The notes under the pieces were generated by a model. The model ran no database searches. It was given only the letters and a program-made list of their open reading frames with translations, and was not told where the DNA came from. Positions 21,155 through 31,967 of a DNA stretch of 64,000 nucleotides are shown one piece after another. Each line of letters opens with the position of its first letter. Positions within the stretch are counted from its first letter, which is position 1. The position numbers and the translations under genes are program-made. The DNA is from Gracilariopsis chorda (taxonomy: Eukaryota > Rhodophyta > Florideophyceae > Gracilariales > Gracilariaceae): the NCBI GenBank assembly GCA_003194525.1, contig NBIV01000125.1:1-64000 (forward strand), in the 5' to 3' direction.

Positions 21155-22035
21155 TTGTACATTGGATGGCCGTACAGCATAGGAACTACAACTCTCTATT
21201 CTTTATTTGAGGAAACATTGTTCGCTCTCAAGAACTCTCTACCTCCAATACGCTTCCCACAATGCGAACGAGAATGCAAAGTAAATGCTAACATGTTCTG
21301 CACACTGCCAAATAGTTCTCTCTGCGGCGTCATTGCAGCGTTAGATGGAATTGCCCTCGAAGTTCAGACACCTTGTCTCCGTGACGCTCCTGATCCACAC
21401 AAGTTCTACAATCGAAAGAGATACTTTACGTTATGCGTACAGGCCGCCGTACAGGGAGACTATCGGTTTTGCTTTGTTTCAGCCACGCATTATGGAGGCA
21501 CTCATGACGCTACAGCTTTTTCCGCAACGAAACTTTACCAATTGCTGAAAGGTTGTACTCTACCGGACTGGGCTGAAGTATTCGCTGATCATGCGTACAG
21601 CAACCAGGGTAGAGTCCTTTCACCTTACGCTGAAAAGCGGTTGACGCAGAGGGAAGACACTTTTAATGCGTACCATTCCTCTTGTCGGACCATAGTGGAA
21701 CAGGCTTTCGGTATGCTTGTAAGCTGATTCAGTTTCTTTTGGTCTGCAATAAGTTATCCCTTGAGAAACGCTTATCTGATCATCTTAGTGGCATGGCAGC
21801 TGCATAATTTCGTTACTGATAATGCATATGACACTCTATTTGGTTAAATCCCAAGCCACGAACAAAACCATGTACACGGATCCCCAGCTGTCCATTTTCA
21901 AGACGCGCTTCACATGGAACGTGACAGCTTGAGGTCCCGAAATCGGTCTCGTCAATCTTCAACGCTTCGATACAATGTTGCTGAACAACTGCACAGAATG
22001 GGATTTTTACGACGAAGAATAACACCGTATCGTTA
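21155..22035 (+). pseudogene. PIF/Harbinger-type transposase of element H3
   Basis: One frame, 293 codons, with stops at 21725-21727 (TGA) and 21845-21847 (TAA). Motifs are AALDGIALEV (first Asp), THYGGTHDATAFSAT (second Asp), FADHAYSN and RTIVEQAFGMLVS (Glu). Both H2 and H3 proteins end in a GFLRRR motif. The TGA stands where the H2 protein has Arg. The frame is open for a few codons upstream (SDLYIGWPYSIG), so the native start is further left. About 160 bp downstream the helicase reading starts on the same strand. Confidence 0.85.
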
Positions 22036-22192
22036 ATAACACAGCAGGGATGCTCGCAATATGTACTTGCGCAAAACCAAAATTAGGGTCCCATCAGAAC
22101 CTCTTCGACCATTTGAAGCTAATGGTTGCTTGCGTGCCCGTCCGCAGTTGACTTTATCTGAGACTCGTTCATGAGAGGTTTTATTTCTCGGC

Positions 22193-24099
22193 GTGACTGT
22201 TAGGAATACTCTTCTCCGAAAAAAACCATTCTGCTTTTTGGGAAGCGGAAAAACGACACGGATCCCGCAGTATTTGATTGGGGAAGGTTTCAGCTCAGTT
22301 GTCTGCACACAGCCTCTTCGTGTCGCCGCTATGTCTTTTGCCGCTCGTGTAGCGTATGAAATGGGTGTCAAACTCGGCAACGAAGTTGGCTATTCAATAT
22401 GCTTCGAAGATTGTACCTCAGAGCAAACTGTCCTAAAGTATGTCACTGACGGTATGTTACTGCGTGAATTCTTGTCTGAGCCATATCTTAAAGCCTATGA
22501 TTTTATTCCAATTGACGAGGCCCATCAGCACTCTATGAGTACTGACATCTTTATGGGACTCATTAAGGATATCGCCCACTTTCGAGGCGACGATGTGCGC
22601 GTTATAATTTCTTCTGCAACTATAGATACCGAGAAATTCTCTTCGTACTTTGATGATGCTCCGATATATTCAGTTCCCGATCGTTGCTATGATGTTGACA
22701 TATATTACACAAAGACCTCGGAGCCGTACTATGTTGAAGCCAGCTGTGTTAGCGTTTTGCAGATTCATGCGTCGCAACCCGCGGGTGATATTCTTGTTTT
22801 CCTCACGGGACAAGAATAAATTGAAGACGCTGAAGAGATTCTACAAGACTGCACCTGAAGGTTGGGATCCAAACTGGGAGAGCTCATAATTGCTCCAATA
22901 TATGCTACGCTACATTCTGAAATTCAAGCCAAGTTCTTTGAGCCAACCCCAGAAGGCGCACGCAAAGTCCTGCTTGCAACCAATATCGCAGAGACGTCCG
23001 TTACCATTCTGGGCATTGTGTACGTCATTGATCCTGGTTCTTGCAAGCAGAAATCGTATAACGCGAAGACAGGTATGGAAAGTCTGCTAGTCGTTCCTGT
23101 TTCAAGGGCTGGTGCAAAGCAACGTGTAGGACGCGCAGGACGAACACAACCTGGTAAATGCTTTTGATTGTATACGAAATGGTCGTATATGAATGAAATG
23201 GAAGAAAACGCTGTACCACAGCTGTTGAGAACAAACCTCAGTCACATCGTGCTGCTCCTACTGTCCTTAGGAATCGACAACTTGATCGATTTCTGCTTTA
23301 TCGATGCACCTCCGCTAGAGACTCTCTTGTGTTCACCGGAGCTTCTGTACGCACTTGGTGCTCTGAACGACAAGGGAAAACTGACAAAGTTAGGACACAG
23401 AATGGCGGAGCTACCCCTTGAACCAATGATGGTCAAGGCGCTACTTGCAAGTGAGAAGTACAAGTGTTCAGAGGAAGTCACCGTCATCTGGTCCATGAGC
23501 AGCGTCAACAACGCTGTATTCTACCGTCCAAAGCCCAAAAAGATGATGACAGACGCGGCACGTGCCGCCTTTGCGAGGGGAGGAGGCGGGGATCACATGC
23601 CTTTGTTACGATGTTATGCACAATGGCGCGATGCTGGGTTCTCTAATCATTGGTAATATGAGCATTTTGTGCAAACCAGAACAATGAAGCAAGCACGCGA
23701 TGTGTACGAAAAGTTACACGCTTTGTTAGAGCGGATAGAAATCGACCGCCAGTCTGTCGGAATTGGTGACAAAGTGCCCATCTTGAAAGCGCCAATGGCC
23801 GGTTGTTTTTACAACACACGTCACTTGCAGAAGAATGGTCACTACAGAACGCTAAAGAATCCGCATACGGTTCGAATACATCCCTCAAGCTGCTTCGCAA
23901 ATGCGAGGATCAGGCCCCGATGGTTGATCTATACTAGCTTATGTTCACGACAAAGGAGGTCATGAGAAAAGTGTTTGACGTCGACGGCAACTGGTTGCAT
24001 GAGGCCACACCGCACTTTCACAAAGCGGAAGATGTACTAGAAGAGTCAAAACGGAGGATGCCAAAGGTACTAGGCAAAGCTGGCGGAAAAATAAGATGA
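22193..24099 (+). pseudogene. DEAH-box RNA helicase, Prp2/DHX16-like, N-terminally truncated
   Basis: Spliceosomal-type DEAH ATPase. In order: [12 protein letters not shown] (Walker A), [12 protein letters not shown] (Ia), PIDEAHQH (DEAH box, with the usual ER replaced by QH), [11 protein letters not shown] (III), VFLTGQE (IV), [12 protein letters not shown] (V), [15 protein letters not shown] (VI), then the winged-helix and OB-fold part (FYNTRHLQKNGHYRTLKN, HPSSC). All lies in one frame to about 23935 with in-frame stops at 22817 (TAA), 22856 (TGA), 23165 (TGA) and 23654 (TAA); a frameshift near 23935 leads to the end, TGA at 24097-24099. The N-terminal 300 or more residues of the family are missing. 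No introns are visible. Confidence 0.88.
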
Positions 24100-24140
24100 G
24101 CTTCAGCATGAATAAAGTCCAAACACAATTAAAAACCAGT

Positions 24141-25587
24141 TCATGGAACACCGATTGATGACGCCATTGGCTGCTGATTCCTGACCGAAACCGTCAACCG
24201 AATCTGCATGTAAGCCAGACAATTTTGGAGCCCATCAACTTGTTTCTTCAGCATGGTGTTTTATTGATCAACGCGTTGAGCTTTCCTTCATATTCAGCGG
24301 CAATGACTTTTCTTCTTACAAGAGACAGCTTAGCACTTTCCCTGTTCTGGTGTTTCCGCCAGAGAATGCGTTCTTCATCCGTCAATTCAGGGTTCTTGCG
24401 TTTTCTTCCCCTTCTCTTCTTGAGCAGTGCCTGTGGTAGAGCTTGTTTGCCCCACGGAGCAAGGCAAACTTGCACTCCCAAAAAGACGAACATACCATTT
24501 CCCATGGACTGCGCAGTGAGCTGCGGTGCCGCCATAATTATAGCCGCTTGTGTTTGTGACGAATATTGTGCTGCAGAAGAAGAAGGGTCGCCGTTTCCTA
24601 CTGATAGCGGGGCAGTGATTGTAGTGGCTAACGAGTGAACTGATGGGGAAGTAGGCATAGCTGACGAAGCTGCTATGCTTGCACGAAGGACATGTGCAGG
24701 CTGCTTGTTTGAAGGCACAACGGAAGGCTGAGTGGCAGTAGTAGGAGGATAATGTTGATTTAAAGGAGTGGAAGTTGAAGTTGAGTGTTTAGGTTGCTGG
24801 AAACGTGGCGGAAACTGCAACATATTTTGCGCTTCTGCAACGGAAGATGCAGAAGACGTCATCTTGGTGCTACCAGGATCACCTTTAGCACTGGACATAT
24901 GGGTAGAGGGAGTTGAGTGAGAGGATGAGTGATAAGTTGGGGTGGGTTGAGGGGTGTTTCGCTGTAGCACCGCGTCTAATGGCGGTACAGAATGCGGAAG
25001 GTCGTCATCTGAAGAATCACCCACAACGAGGTCTTCGTGGTGCTGTGTGGAACCGTTCTAGCCGTCGGACATATGCTCCTGTTCGGTTAGGGATTGTTCC
25101 AAACTATGGAGATAGTCATCCAGTTCGAGCCCCATTTTGGAGAAGGATAGCAGGCCATTTTGACAAACTGTGTCTACTTCCCAGGGAATCTTGACGTCGT
25201 CTAACCATGTGGCCTTTCCGTAATTGGCGAGAACGATGTTGTCATTTGAAGCGGATTCCCTGCGAGGGGGACGAGGCAAGGGCCCATTTGTGCTCTGTCC
25301 AGTGAGATGATCGTAGTTATCGTCGAGAGCATGCTCGTTCCGTTGGAGCAAGCTTTCTCGAATGGCGCATTGGGCGTCGTGAATGCTGGAAATAGATGGG
25401 TGGGGCGTGTGTGGCACTTCTGCAAGCAGGTCATCCTCCGGTGCCAAAAGGTGGGGCAGTCTGGTAGTAAGCGAGCGTGCAAGTTGTTCCGGGGTGACGA
25501 AAACGTGCGTGACATCCTCCGAATGGTGCAGTGGCGGTTCCTTGGAAGCAGCGGCAGCACAAAAAGCGGAAATAGACTTACCTCCAT
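24141..25587 (-). pseudogene. bZIP transcription factor
   Basis: Model: ATG at 25585-25587, one codon, a 41-bp intron (GTAAGT at 25576-25581, AAG at 25541-25543), then one frame to the basic region. An acidic, leucine-bearing N-terminus (EPPLHHSEDVTHV, DDYLHSLEQSL) is followed by a Ser/Thr/Pro/Gln-rich middle and the bZIP at about 24420-24260: KKRRGRKRKNPE, then KHQNRESAKLSLVRRK with the N-x7-R signature. TAG at 25058-25060 interrupts the frame. The listed frame stops at 24248, but heptad leucines (LKKQVDGLQNCLAYM) continue in another frame to TGA at 24141, so one base was lost. It converges on the helicase, 41 bp apart. Confidence 0.75.
25541..25581 (-). other. Candidate 41-bp intron in the bZIP gene
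   Basis: On the minus strand it starts GTAAGT, has a pyrimidine-rich tract (TTCCGCTTTTTGTGCTGCCG) and ends CTTCCAAG. Removing it joins ATG GAG in frame to the long bZIP reading. Very short for an intron, so the alternative is a start codon further down. Confidence 0.45.
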
Positions 25588-25833
25588 TTGAAACGCATTC
25601 TAAGATGGCGCAAGCGCAGTCTAGATTGGCGGCTTTGGTCTCCGGGTCCAGACTTGATGAGTCTATGAGGTTTAGTAGAGAGTTTGCATGGGCGTAGGCA
25701 TTGGCGATGTTGGCTTCGAGAAGCGTTGCATTGCGGTCCAGATCGACGTTAGCGAAGGAGTACCGTGCTCCGGGGGAGAGTTTATTGGAGAGTGTGGTGG
25801 AGATTGAGGCGATTGGTGCGTTGGGTGCGACGT

Positions 25834-27249
25834 TTAACCATCCAGACTGCGCATGAAACGTTCTAAACTTCCATGCAACACCTTCTTCTTCTGCTGTTCA
25901 CAAGAAATATTTGTTAGCATGTCCTTAACTTTCAGAATAGCCTCCAATGTAGCCTTCGTGCTACGATCATGGGCTTCAACCGCTTCAAACCTAACTTTAT
26001 CACGCTCCTCCTTTTCTATTCCCGGTGCGACAGGTTCGTCATGTGGCGTGAGCGCAGCAGCCAAACATTCCAGCCTCGAAGAAGCAATGCAACAGTTGTC
26101 AGTTCTTACGCCTTTCGATCTAGACTGTGATACTGAGGCAGATCCAAAGCCATACTCTGACACTTCTACACCAACACCAGCTGTTTGTTTGAAATCAATT
26201 GACAGCGCTCAAGTACGGAGCGGTTCCATAATTGGATGTGAACGAAGAAAACATAAAGCATACATAATATAGATCTTACCGTCTGCGAAGCTAACAAAAG
26301 CTTCAGGATCTCCCTAACCTGATGCTTCGTATCTTTTTACGCATGTTCCGTATAGACGTTTGAACTCCGCAGACTTGCGTTTGAGAATACCATCAGCACA
26401 TAAATGGTTACGAATTGCCGGACTGATTGAACATATATCATCGCGCGTCAAAGCTCCACCTACTACGGAGATTGGCTTCGGCCAAAAATCGGGATCGTTG
26501 AATAGTGGGGCAATTGCCTTGGTCCATGGGTCTTTCTTTTGCTTTTCGAGCTCTACTCTTTTCATGCAATCCATGAGCTTTTCCCAAACGGAAACCATCC
26601 GAGCTTCCACTGAAACATGCAGTAGTCGACAGAACTCTAGTGCCTCAAACGGCGGTCTACGCTGAAATTAAGGAACAAGGGTGGGCTTTTCAGCACCAAG
26701 CGGAGGTTTTCCAATACCGATTTCACCATCAACGAAAACAGGAATATTGCCCTTGGCGCATATCACTTCCTCATGGTCACGAGCATTGCGCTTGAACCGT
26801 ACGTTTGCGTTTCGCACTTCATTAATAAATGCGCAATCCAAGCTACTGATGTCTGCAGAACCATCACTTATCTCACAAACTGTCGATAAGCTTACCTTTC
26901 GTTGTACCATTTCCATTGCTAAAACGTTGCGCTTAGTAGCCAGTTTTGCGTCTTGTGTGCCAACAATATTCAAATGTTTGAGGAAAAGCTTGCAGTGGAC
27001 GTTATCAAAGTGGCATTGGTCTTGAATTTGGATGCCATGCTCTACAATTTTCAGTATCTTTATCGATTGTTCTGCGATGTCGGTTTCCTTTCCATTAGTT
27101 GCTGTCTTGTCATTAATTGCATGCTTTTTCAGGTCTTCTTCGCCGTCATCTTGAGCGTCAGTTGTAGGTAAACGCGCGTGCGCTGGTGGGGAAAACGGGT
27201 TCCTGTTCCTGCATGTCACAAAGAACGTGGCATTCACTATGGTAGACAA
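25834..27249 (-). pseudogene. Accessory ORF1 of Harbinger-type element H3
   Basis: One frame of about 472 codons with stops at 26668 (TAA), 26314 (TAG) and near 26200 (TGA), and no frameshift. It matches the H2 ORF1 block by block: LNIVGTQDAKLATKRNVLAMEM, GNIPVFVDGEIGIG, LLHVSVEARMVSVWEKLMDC, KDPWTKAIAPLFND, VVGGALTRDDICSISPAIR and RYEASG. The TAG at 26314 stands where H2 has CAG (Gln). The C-terminal coiled coil is EAVEAHDRSTKATLEAILKVKDML. Lies inward of the right end of H3, like its H2 counterpart in mirror image. Function unknown; a terminal-repeat-binding role is inferred from position. Confidence 0.7.
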
Positions 27250-27409
27250 TTCGGAACACGGTTCCCGTTTTTTGGGGACTTCAGAAGCTGATGGGTTGCA
27301 TGTGGAAGAAGAAACTGGTAACGAACGTATGCAAGGTGTGATTTTCTGATTGGGTATCTACAGACTACACGATGTCGAACTTCGATTTCGCCAACTCATA
27401 AAACGCCCC

Positions 27410-28950
27410 TTTTATACAGTCTTCTAGGCGTCCGTTCATATATCTCACGCCCGTCTGGGACTGTGCTATCTTAATTACAATCGTACAAAAGTTGGACTGT
27501 TACACTTTTCAACTTTCTTCCAAAACCTTACTTTTTTCCCGATTTTCTGGCTGGTCAGTCGCAGCGCGTTTACCTCACATTTCTATGGTACCAGCCTCTC
27601 GTACTGCATTACTGAACCGAGAAATCACATGAGTATGACCAACCAAAGTCGCGTGGGCATATGTGCCCGGCCACCAGTTGCATCGCGATTGGCAGTCATA
27701 CATCTCGAAAACATGACAAATAAACAAGGAAGGCGGCCTTGTGCAAAGCCCTTTTGCAAAGCACGTTGGCGCTGTTTTGGGAAGTCCAAAAACTTTGCTT
27801 TCCAATGGCCAAACCTTTTGGCATTCCAAAACTGCGTTTGCACTGACTCGAGGGAAATTCCATCATGCGGCGTAGAGGTGCCAAAATGGCTCCACTCTTT
27901 TCGTTTACTAAATTTTTAAAGAGGTCCCACAAGTCAAGACGGCCTCCAGTGTCGGGTGCTGCCGTGCAGATCTCAATGAAAGTCACTTCAGGGGATCTGC
28001 AGCCGTTCTTTGCTAGTTATTTCTCGCAAACAGCCTGTACACTAACAAGGGCCACGCTGCCAAGTGTAACTATGGAATAGAGTTGTAATTGACCACCCAT
28101 GCGTTGGTGACTTGTTCGCACTGCAGTGGTCTATGTGGAGTTCAGTAAATCGTAATTGACTGACAATGCCATGGTGGCTGCAGTACCAGCCACTGAGCAG
28201 CACAAACAGTCAATATATAGCAGCAGCCAATAAGCTTTGAGTTTTGCTGCTGCTGCTGAATGTTTTGAATAATAGGGAGGCATTTTGCCATAAGAGGTTT
28301 TAGTAAGTGCTGACGGAAACAAGTGAGCATTTTTATTTTCAAAACGTCCCCCTTAAATCATCATGTACCTCTTCTTACCTCAATAAATTATTAGAGTAGT
28401 GAAAAGAAGATGCTGCCTTTGCCTGTGGGCGACACTACGCGCTACTGTGGAGGAGTGACAAAAACCGCTGGTAAGAAGTAATTGGTGGAAAACGCAAAAG
28501 CACAAAACGTAGTACTTTAACTCAAGCAAATAGAAGCACATAAAATATGATTGCGTTTGTGAGGAGGATGCAGAACTGAATGTCCTCAGGCAGCACTGGG
28601 TATGCAATGGCGACGGGCATGTGATAAATTGTTTGTATATTCCCGGGGGTAAGTTGTGTGACATACAGAAGCAGCACATGATCATTCCGTCGAACGGGCG
28701 ACAATGCCACGCACAACTGACTGGAGCAGAAAAAGTTGGATCGCAAGGGCTACAACTAATTGGGTATCAATTACAGGCTGGGTAGTCCGTTTGGAAAACC
28801 TTTGGCGGGAGCACGACGACGGCTCGACCTGAAGGGGAAAAGTTGGGTAACGGAGTGGGTGTGGCAGCACGAAACCACTAGGTACGCAAGTTACCCAGGC
28901 GGGATTACCGTAACCAATTGTTATTGTTAGTAGTACGGCGCACACGGGTT
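27410..28950. other. Intergenic region without a recognised gene
   Basis: No domain recognised. A minus-strand ORF of 96 codons (27696-27986) starts at an ATG and has protein-like composition (GRLDLWDLFKNLVNEKSG) but nothing identifiable. A short CAG/CTG-type run lies near 28205-28258. The rest is low in coding signal. Confidence 0.5.
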
Positions 28951-30291
28951 AGTAAAGCCTAAAAAGACTTAAGTAAAACAAGAGGTTGACTGTAGAAACC
29001 AGTTGGTATCACACTTAGCCAAGAAGTTTTTACCTTTACCATATTTGGTGAGCGGGCACTGCACCCACCTTAAGGGGGAGCAAGGCTCAACCTCAGTTGC
29101 GCTCCGCTACGTGGCATACGTTGGGGCCGGCCCTAGTGGCATCGCCCTACACCACAGTAGCGGGGTGTCACTAACTATCTAAAATAATTAAATGAATTAG
29201 TAGACTAATTAGTTAGCCACTCTAACCCACGTGGCACACTCACCAATTGGTCCAATGCACGACGCACTGCCCATGTAGTCAGATCCCACTGCATCACAGA
29301 ACCCCTCCTACCGACAGTCACGCCCTCGTTGCTGTACACCGTGGCCCAGTGGCCAGTGTCGGTGAACCAGTTTCAGCAGCTCCTGTGCCAGGCGCAGCCT
29401 GCGTAGCCATTTAGTAATCGGCTCGACTGCCGTCCGTGCATCTTCCTTGCGGTAGATCCAGACCCGAGGGTTCCCACTTGACCTCAACGACACATCCCAT
29501 AACCGTTGGTCACTTGTCTCTTCGGAATAGTGCAACACTCTCCTTAGGGGTTGGTCGTTTCGTTCCTTTCGGTGGACTTCTCCCCGTTGGCACGTCCGCG
29601 ACAGTGACAATTTCGCCACTCAGTTCACTGACTACTTGAATTCCTGCCGCACCTTCAACGTTTCGGGTCCCTGCCTTAGACGTCTCTACATTCGGTCGGT
29701 ATTACCTATTCGGTCCATTGTGGGTGGGACGTAGGCGCGCCACGCGAATGCCCGTTGGTATTCCTCCCAATTGGTTAGTCCTGATCAGACACGTGATGCG
29801 TCGCCCACCAGAAGAAGTGGTAAACCTTTTGGACTTAGAAGGGCGACATTCCTCGCGAGCACACCCCCCGATTGGTTCTGGGGAAGAGCCACCGCGGTTT
29901 CATGCTCCTCTCACGCCTACAAAGGGCATCGATACCAAAAGGGATGGGCCAGATACCCACTTTTGTCACTCTGGGCGGAGGGAACCGCCTTCCACCCTTC
30001 GGCGTTTCTTCCGTGCCTCGAAGCCATTCCCCGATAGGTCGCAGCCAAGAAGCGATGAAATTCTTCCAGCGGTCATGGAAACAGTTCCCGATCCCTATTT
30101 AACCACTCTGTACGACTCCTCTGGACGGTTTCCTTCCTCTTCGCCAAACGGATTCTACACACCCCAATTGGTCTTGCGTCCGCAATGAACCGTCACCCTT
30201 GGATTGGTCTCTACGGGGGCGTTTCCACATGGGTTACTCGCTCCCAATTTTGGGGATGTTCGCGAACACCCAGTAGTGGTCGAGGCCACGG
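28951..30291. other. Region upstream of X copy 1, no recognised gene
   Basis: An AT-rich stretch with TAATTAAATGAATTAGTAGACTAATTAGTTA near 29187-29217 is flanked by GC-rich sequence, the texture of a retroelement LTR, but no partner copy was found. Downstream, plus-strand ORFs (29718-30188 and shorter) are Pro/Ser/Arg-rich and may be the decayed N-terminal part of X. Confidence 0.35.
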
Positions 30292-31967
30292 TTGCGGACA
30301 CCCATCGGCTTCTCAGAGCCACTATTCAGAACCAGTTCCATTCCCTGGGACTTCTCACACCGCTCCGGCAGCTGTTTCCCCTATAGTTCAACGGGTCCAC
30401 GTCCTCTTCCCGTTGGTGATCTGTTTCGCCGAAAAAGTGGTTATGGAACTGCTCTAGAGTACATTGACCCCCGTATTTTCGATTCCAATTATTGGCCTAT
30501 CAATTCCAAATCGTTTCAGGCTCCGAACGAATACCGTCGACCCTTCGTTGATATTTATGTCACTTACATCCGATTAGATTGTGAAGGCCTAGCTCAGATT
30601 CCCACCTATAGGGCTCCCTCACCACCTGGTAGCGGAAACCTGCAGCTCAACCGATTGGATCGGCGGTGTTTGATGCCAAGCGCCGTCATATACCCGTCGT
30701 GTATGTTATACCTTCGATGGTTTCGTCTGACCTTCCCTTCGTCCGTAATCCCCAAGAGGTACATTAATTCCGCCGAATGGTTTGGTCCCTTTACGATATG
30801 GGTCTCCATCTTTCGGCCATGCGGTGTCACTTTGACTTGGTTTTCTTCGACAAACCGTTGCGTACCAACTGGTTCATGGACCGTGAACGGTGGGCTGGGG
30901 ACTCGGCTGACGAGTCCCGCCTTCGTCACTGCCGGGCTAACGTGCGGACTATGCACACGTACAAACCAGTGTAATTCTTCTCGCAAGACGATACGATGCG
31001 CGCTGTAACATGTATATGCCACGACGAAGTTGGTGGGAGCACTGCGAAGTATGCCAGTTCTTAGACGTCCCAACCACTCCGGGTTTAGCCTACTTTGCCA
31101 GTGCTAATATAGATAGCTCTTCTTTTGCAGATACCGTTTAGACCATTGTTCGTGTAGAGTTTGCGACCATGGCGGCTCTTCTATCCCTCCAGACCGCTCG
31201 AGACGGTTGGACTTGGCCTACCCGTTCTAATGATCCTACCTTTCGGCCTATGCTCTGTATCCTGTTGGTCGTATCTTTCGTATTTCAAAGCACTTGGTGG
31301 GGATCATACGGGACGAATTTGGCATAGAACACCTAGTAAGAGCTAAAATGTACTCAGTGGAGGAGCATACTGCCATTTTGGATGCAGCTGAAAACCACCC
31401 CTGGAGAGCAGGCCAGGCCTAGACAGTATGGAACCAAAAGGCACTTCTCGTATCTACGACGGAAGAGCGGAGCCTCCCAGGTCATCTTGTCGATCGAGAC
31501 CACGAGGACGTTTCTATGCCCCAGTCGGTTGTAGAGTCCCCCGCGGTGCCTGCAAGTGTTCCCGTAGCGGCTACTTTACCTAATACAGTCACGCCTCCTA
31601 TTGGTCGCCGAACTCCTTCCATTCCACTTGGTCAGGCGATTGCCAGTTCACACCGATACGTTCCGGTATCCGACCCTTTGGTTACACGCGAGGGCGTGCA
31701 CCTCGACGGTATCGAAAGTGCTTGCAACGACTCCATCATGGTTTTTTATGGTACTTCACCCGACCAAGTCCCCCGAATTCCATTGCGACCATTGATGCCC
31801 TGACCACTTACCTTCTGGTCTTGGCACGGCGGGAGGGTCAAAACGATGGTCTTCGCCACTTCCGGGACCAATTCCAGCACGGGCTGTACCAGGCGGTGAC
31901 CTACCAAGTGGGAGCTCTTTCCCAGATAATTGACGATACGCCCTCGGCTGGTACTTCTTATAACTAA
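30292..31967 (+). pseudogene. Unrecognised protein X, copy 1 (frameshifted)
   Basis: Fragments in three frames align in order with X copy 2 (46402-48480 minus): FDAKRRHIPVV with LDARQFAAIPN; LVFFDKPLRTNW with LVCFRPPFNRLYW; CEVCQFLDVP with HQVEFFDMP; FATMAALLSLQTARDG with FAEWAVFCLIAFLDTARYG; GIEHLVRAKMYSVEE with GVRNIVRGTEYESEE; and YVPVSDPLV with YMAVSDPVV. Several frameshifts and stops (for example TAG at 31420-31422) break it. The middle is aromatic-rich, the C-terminal part Pro/Val-rich, ending in a helical segment. I know no family with this pattern. No pol gene lies next to this copy. Confidence 0.6.

Larger units (their letters stand above)
20506..27409. mobile_element. Large Harbinger-type element H3 with helicase and bZIP genes inside
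   Basis: Ends: GGGGCGTTAGGGGCATTCCATGAGTTAAC at the left and, inverted from the right, GGGGCGTTTTATGAGTTGGC, flanked by T/A-only sequence. It repeats the H2 plan in mirror image: transposase (plus) at the left, ORF1 (minus) at the right. Between them sit a DEAH helicase (plus) and a bZIP gene (minus) whose ends are 41 bp apart. H3 begins only 12 bp after H2 ends. Border bases and target duplication are not exact, so capture versus later assembly is unresolved. Confidence 0.6.

Noticed and set aside
28205..28258. CAG/CTG run as a polyglutamine gene
   Set aside because: Only about ten imperfect units with no gene around them.
29308..29619. Minus-strand ORF resembling a basic helical protein
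   Set aside because: No recognisable family, no homologous copy in the window and heavy Arg bias.
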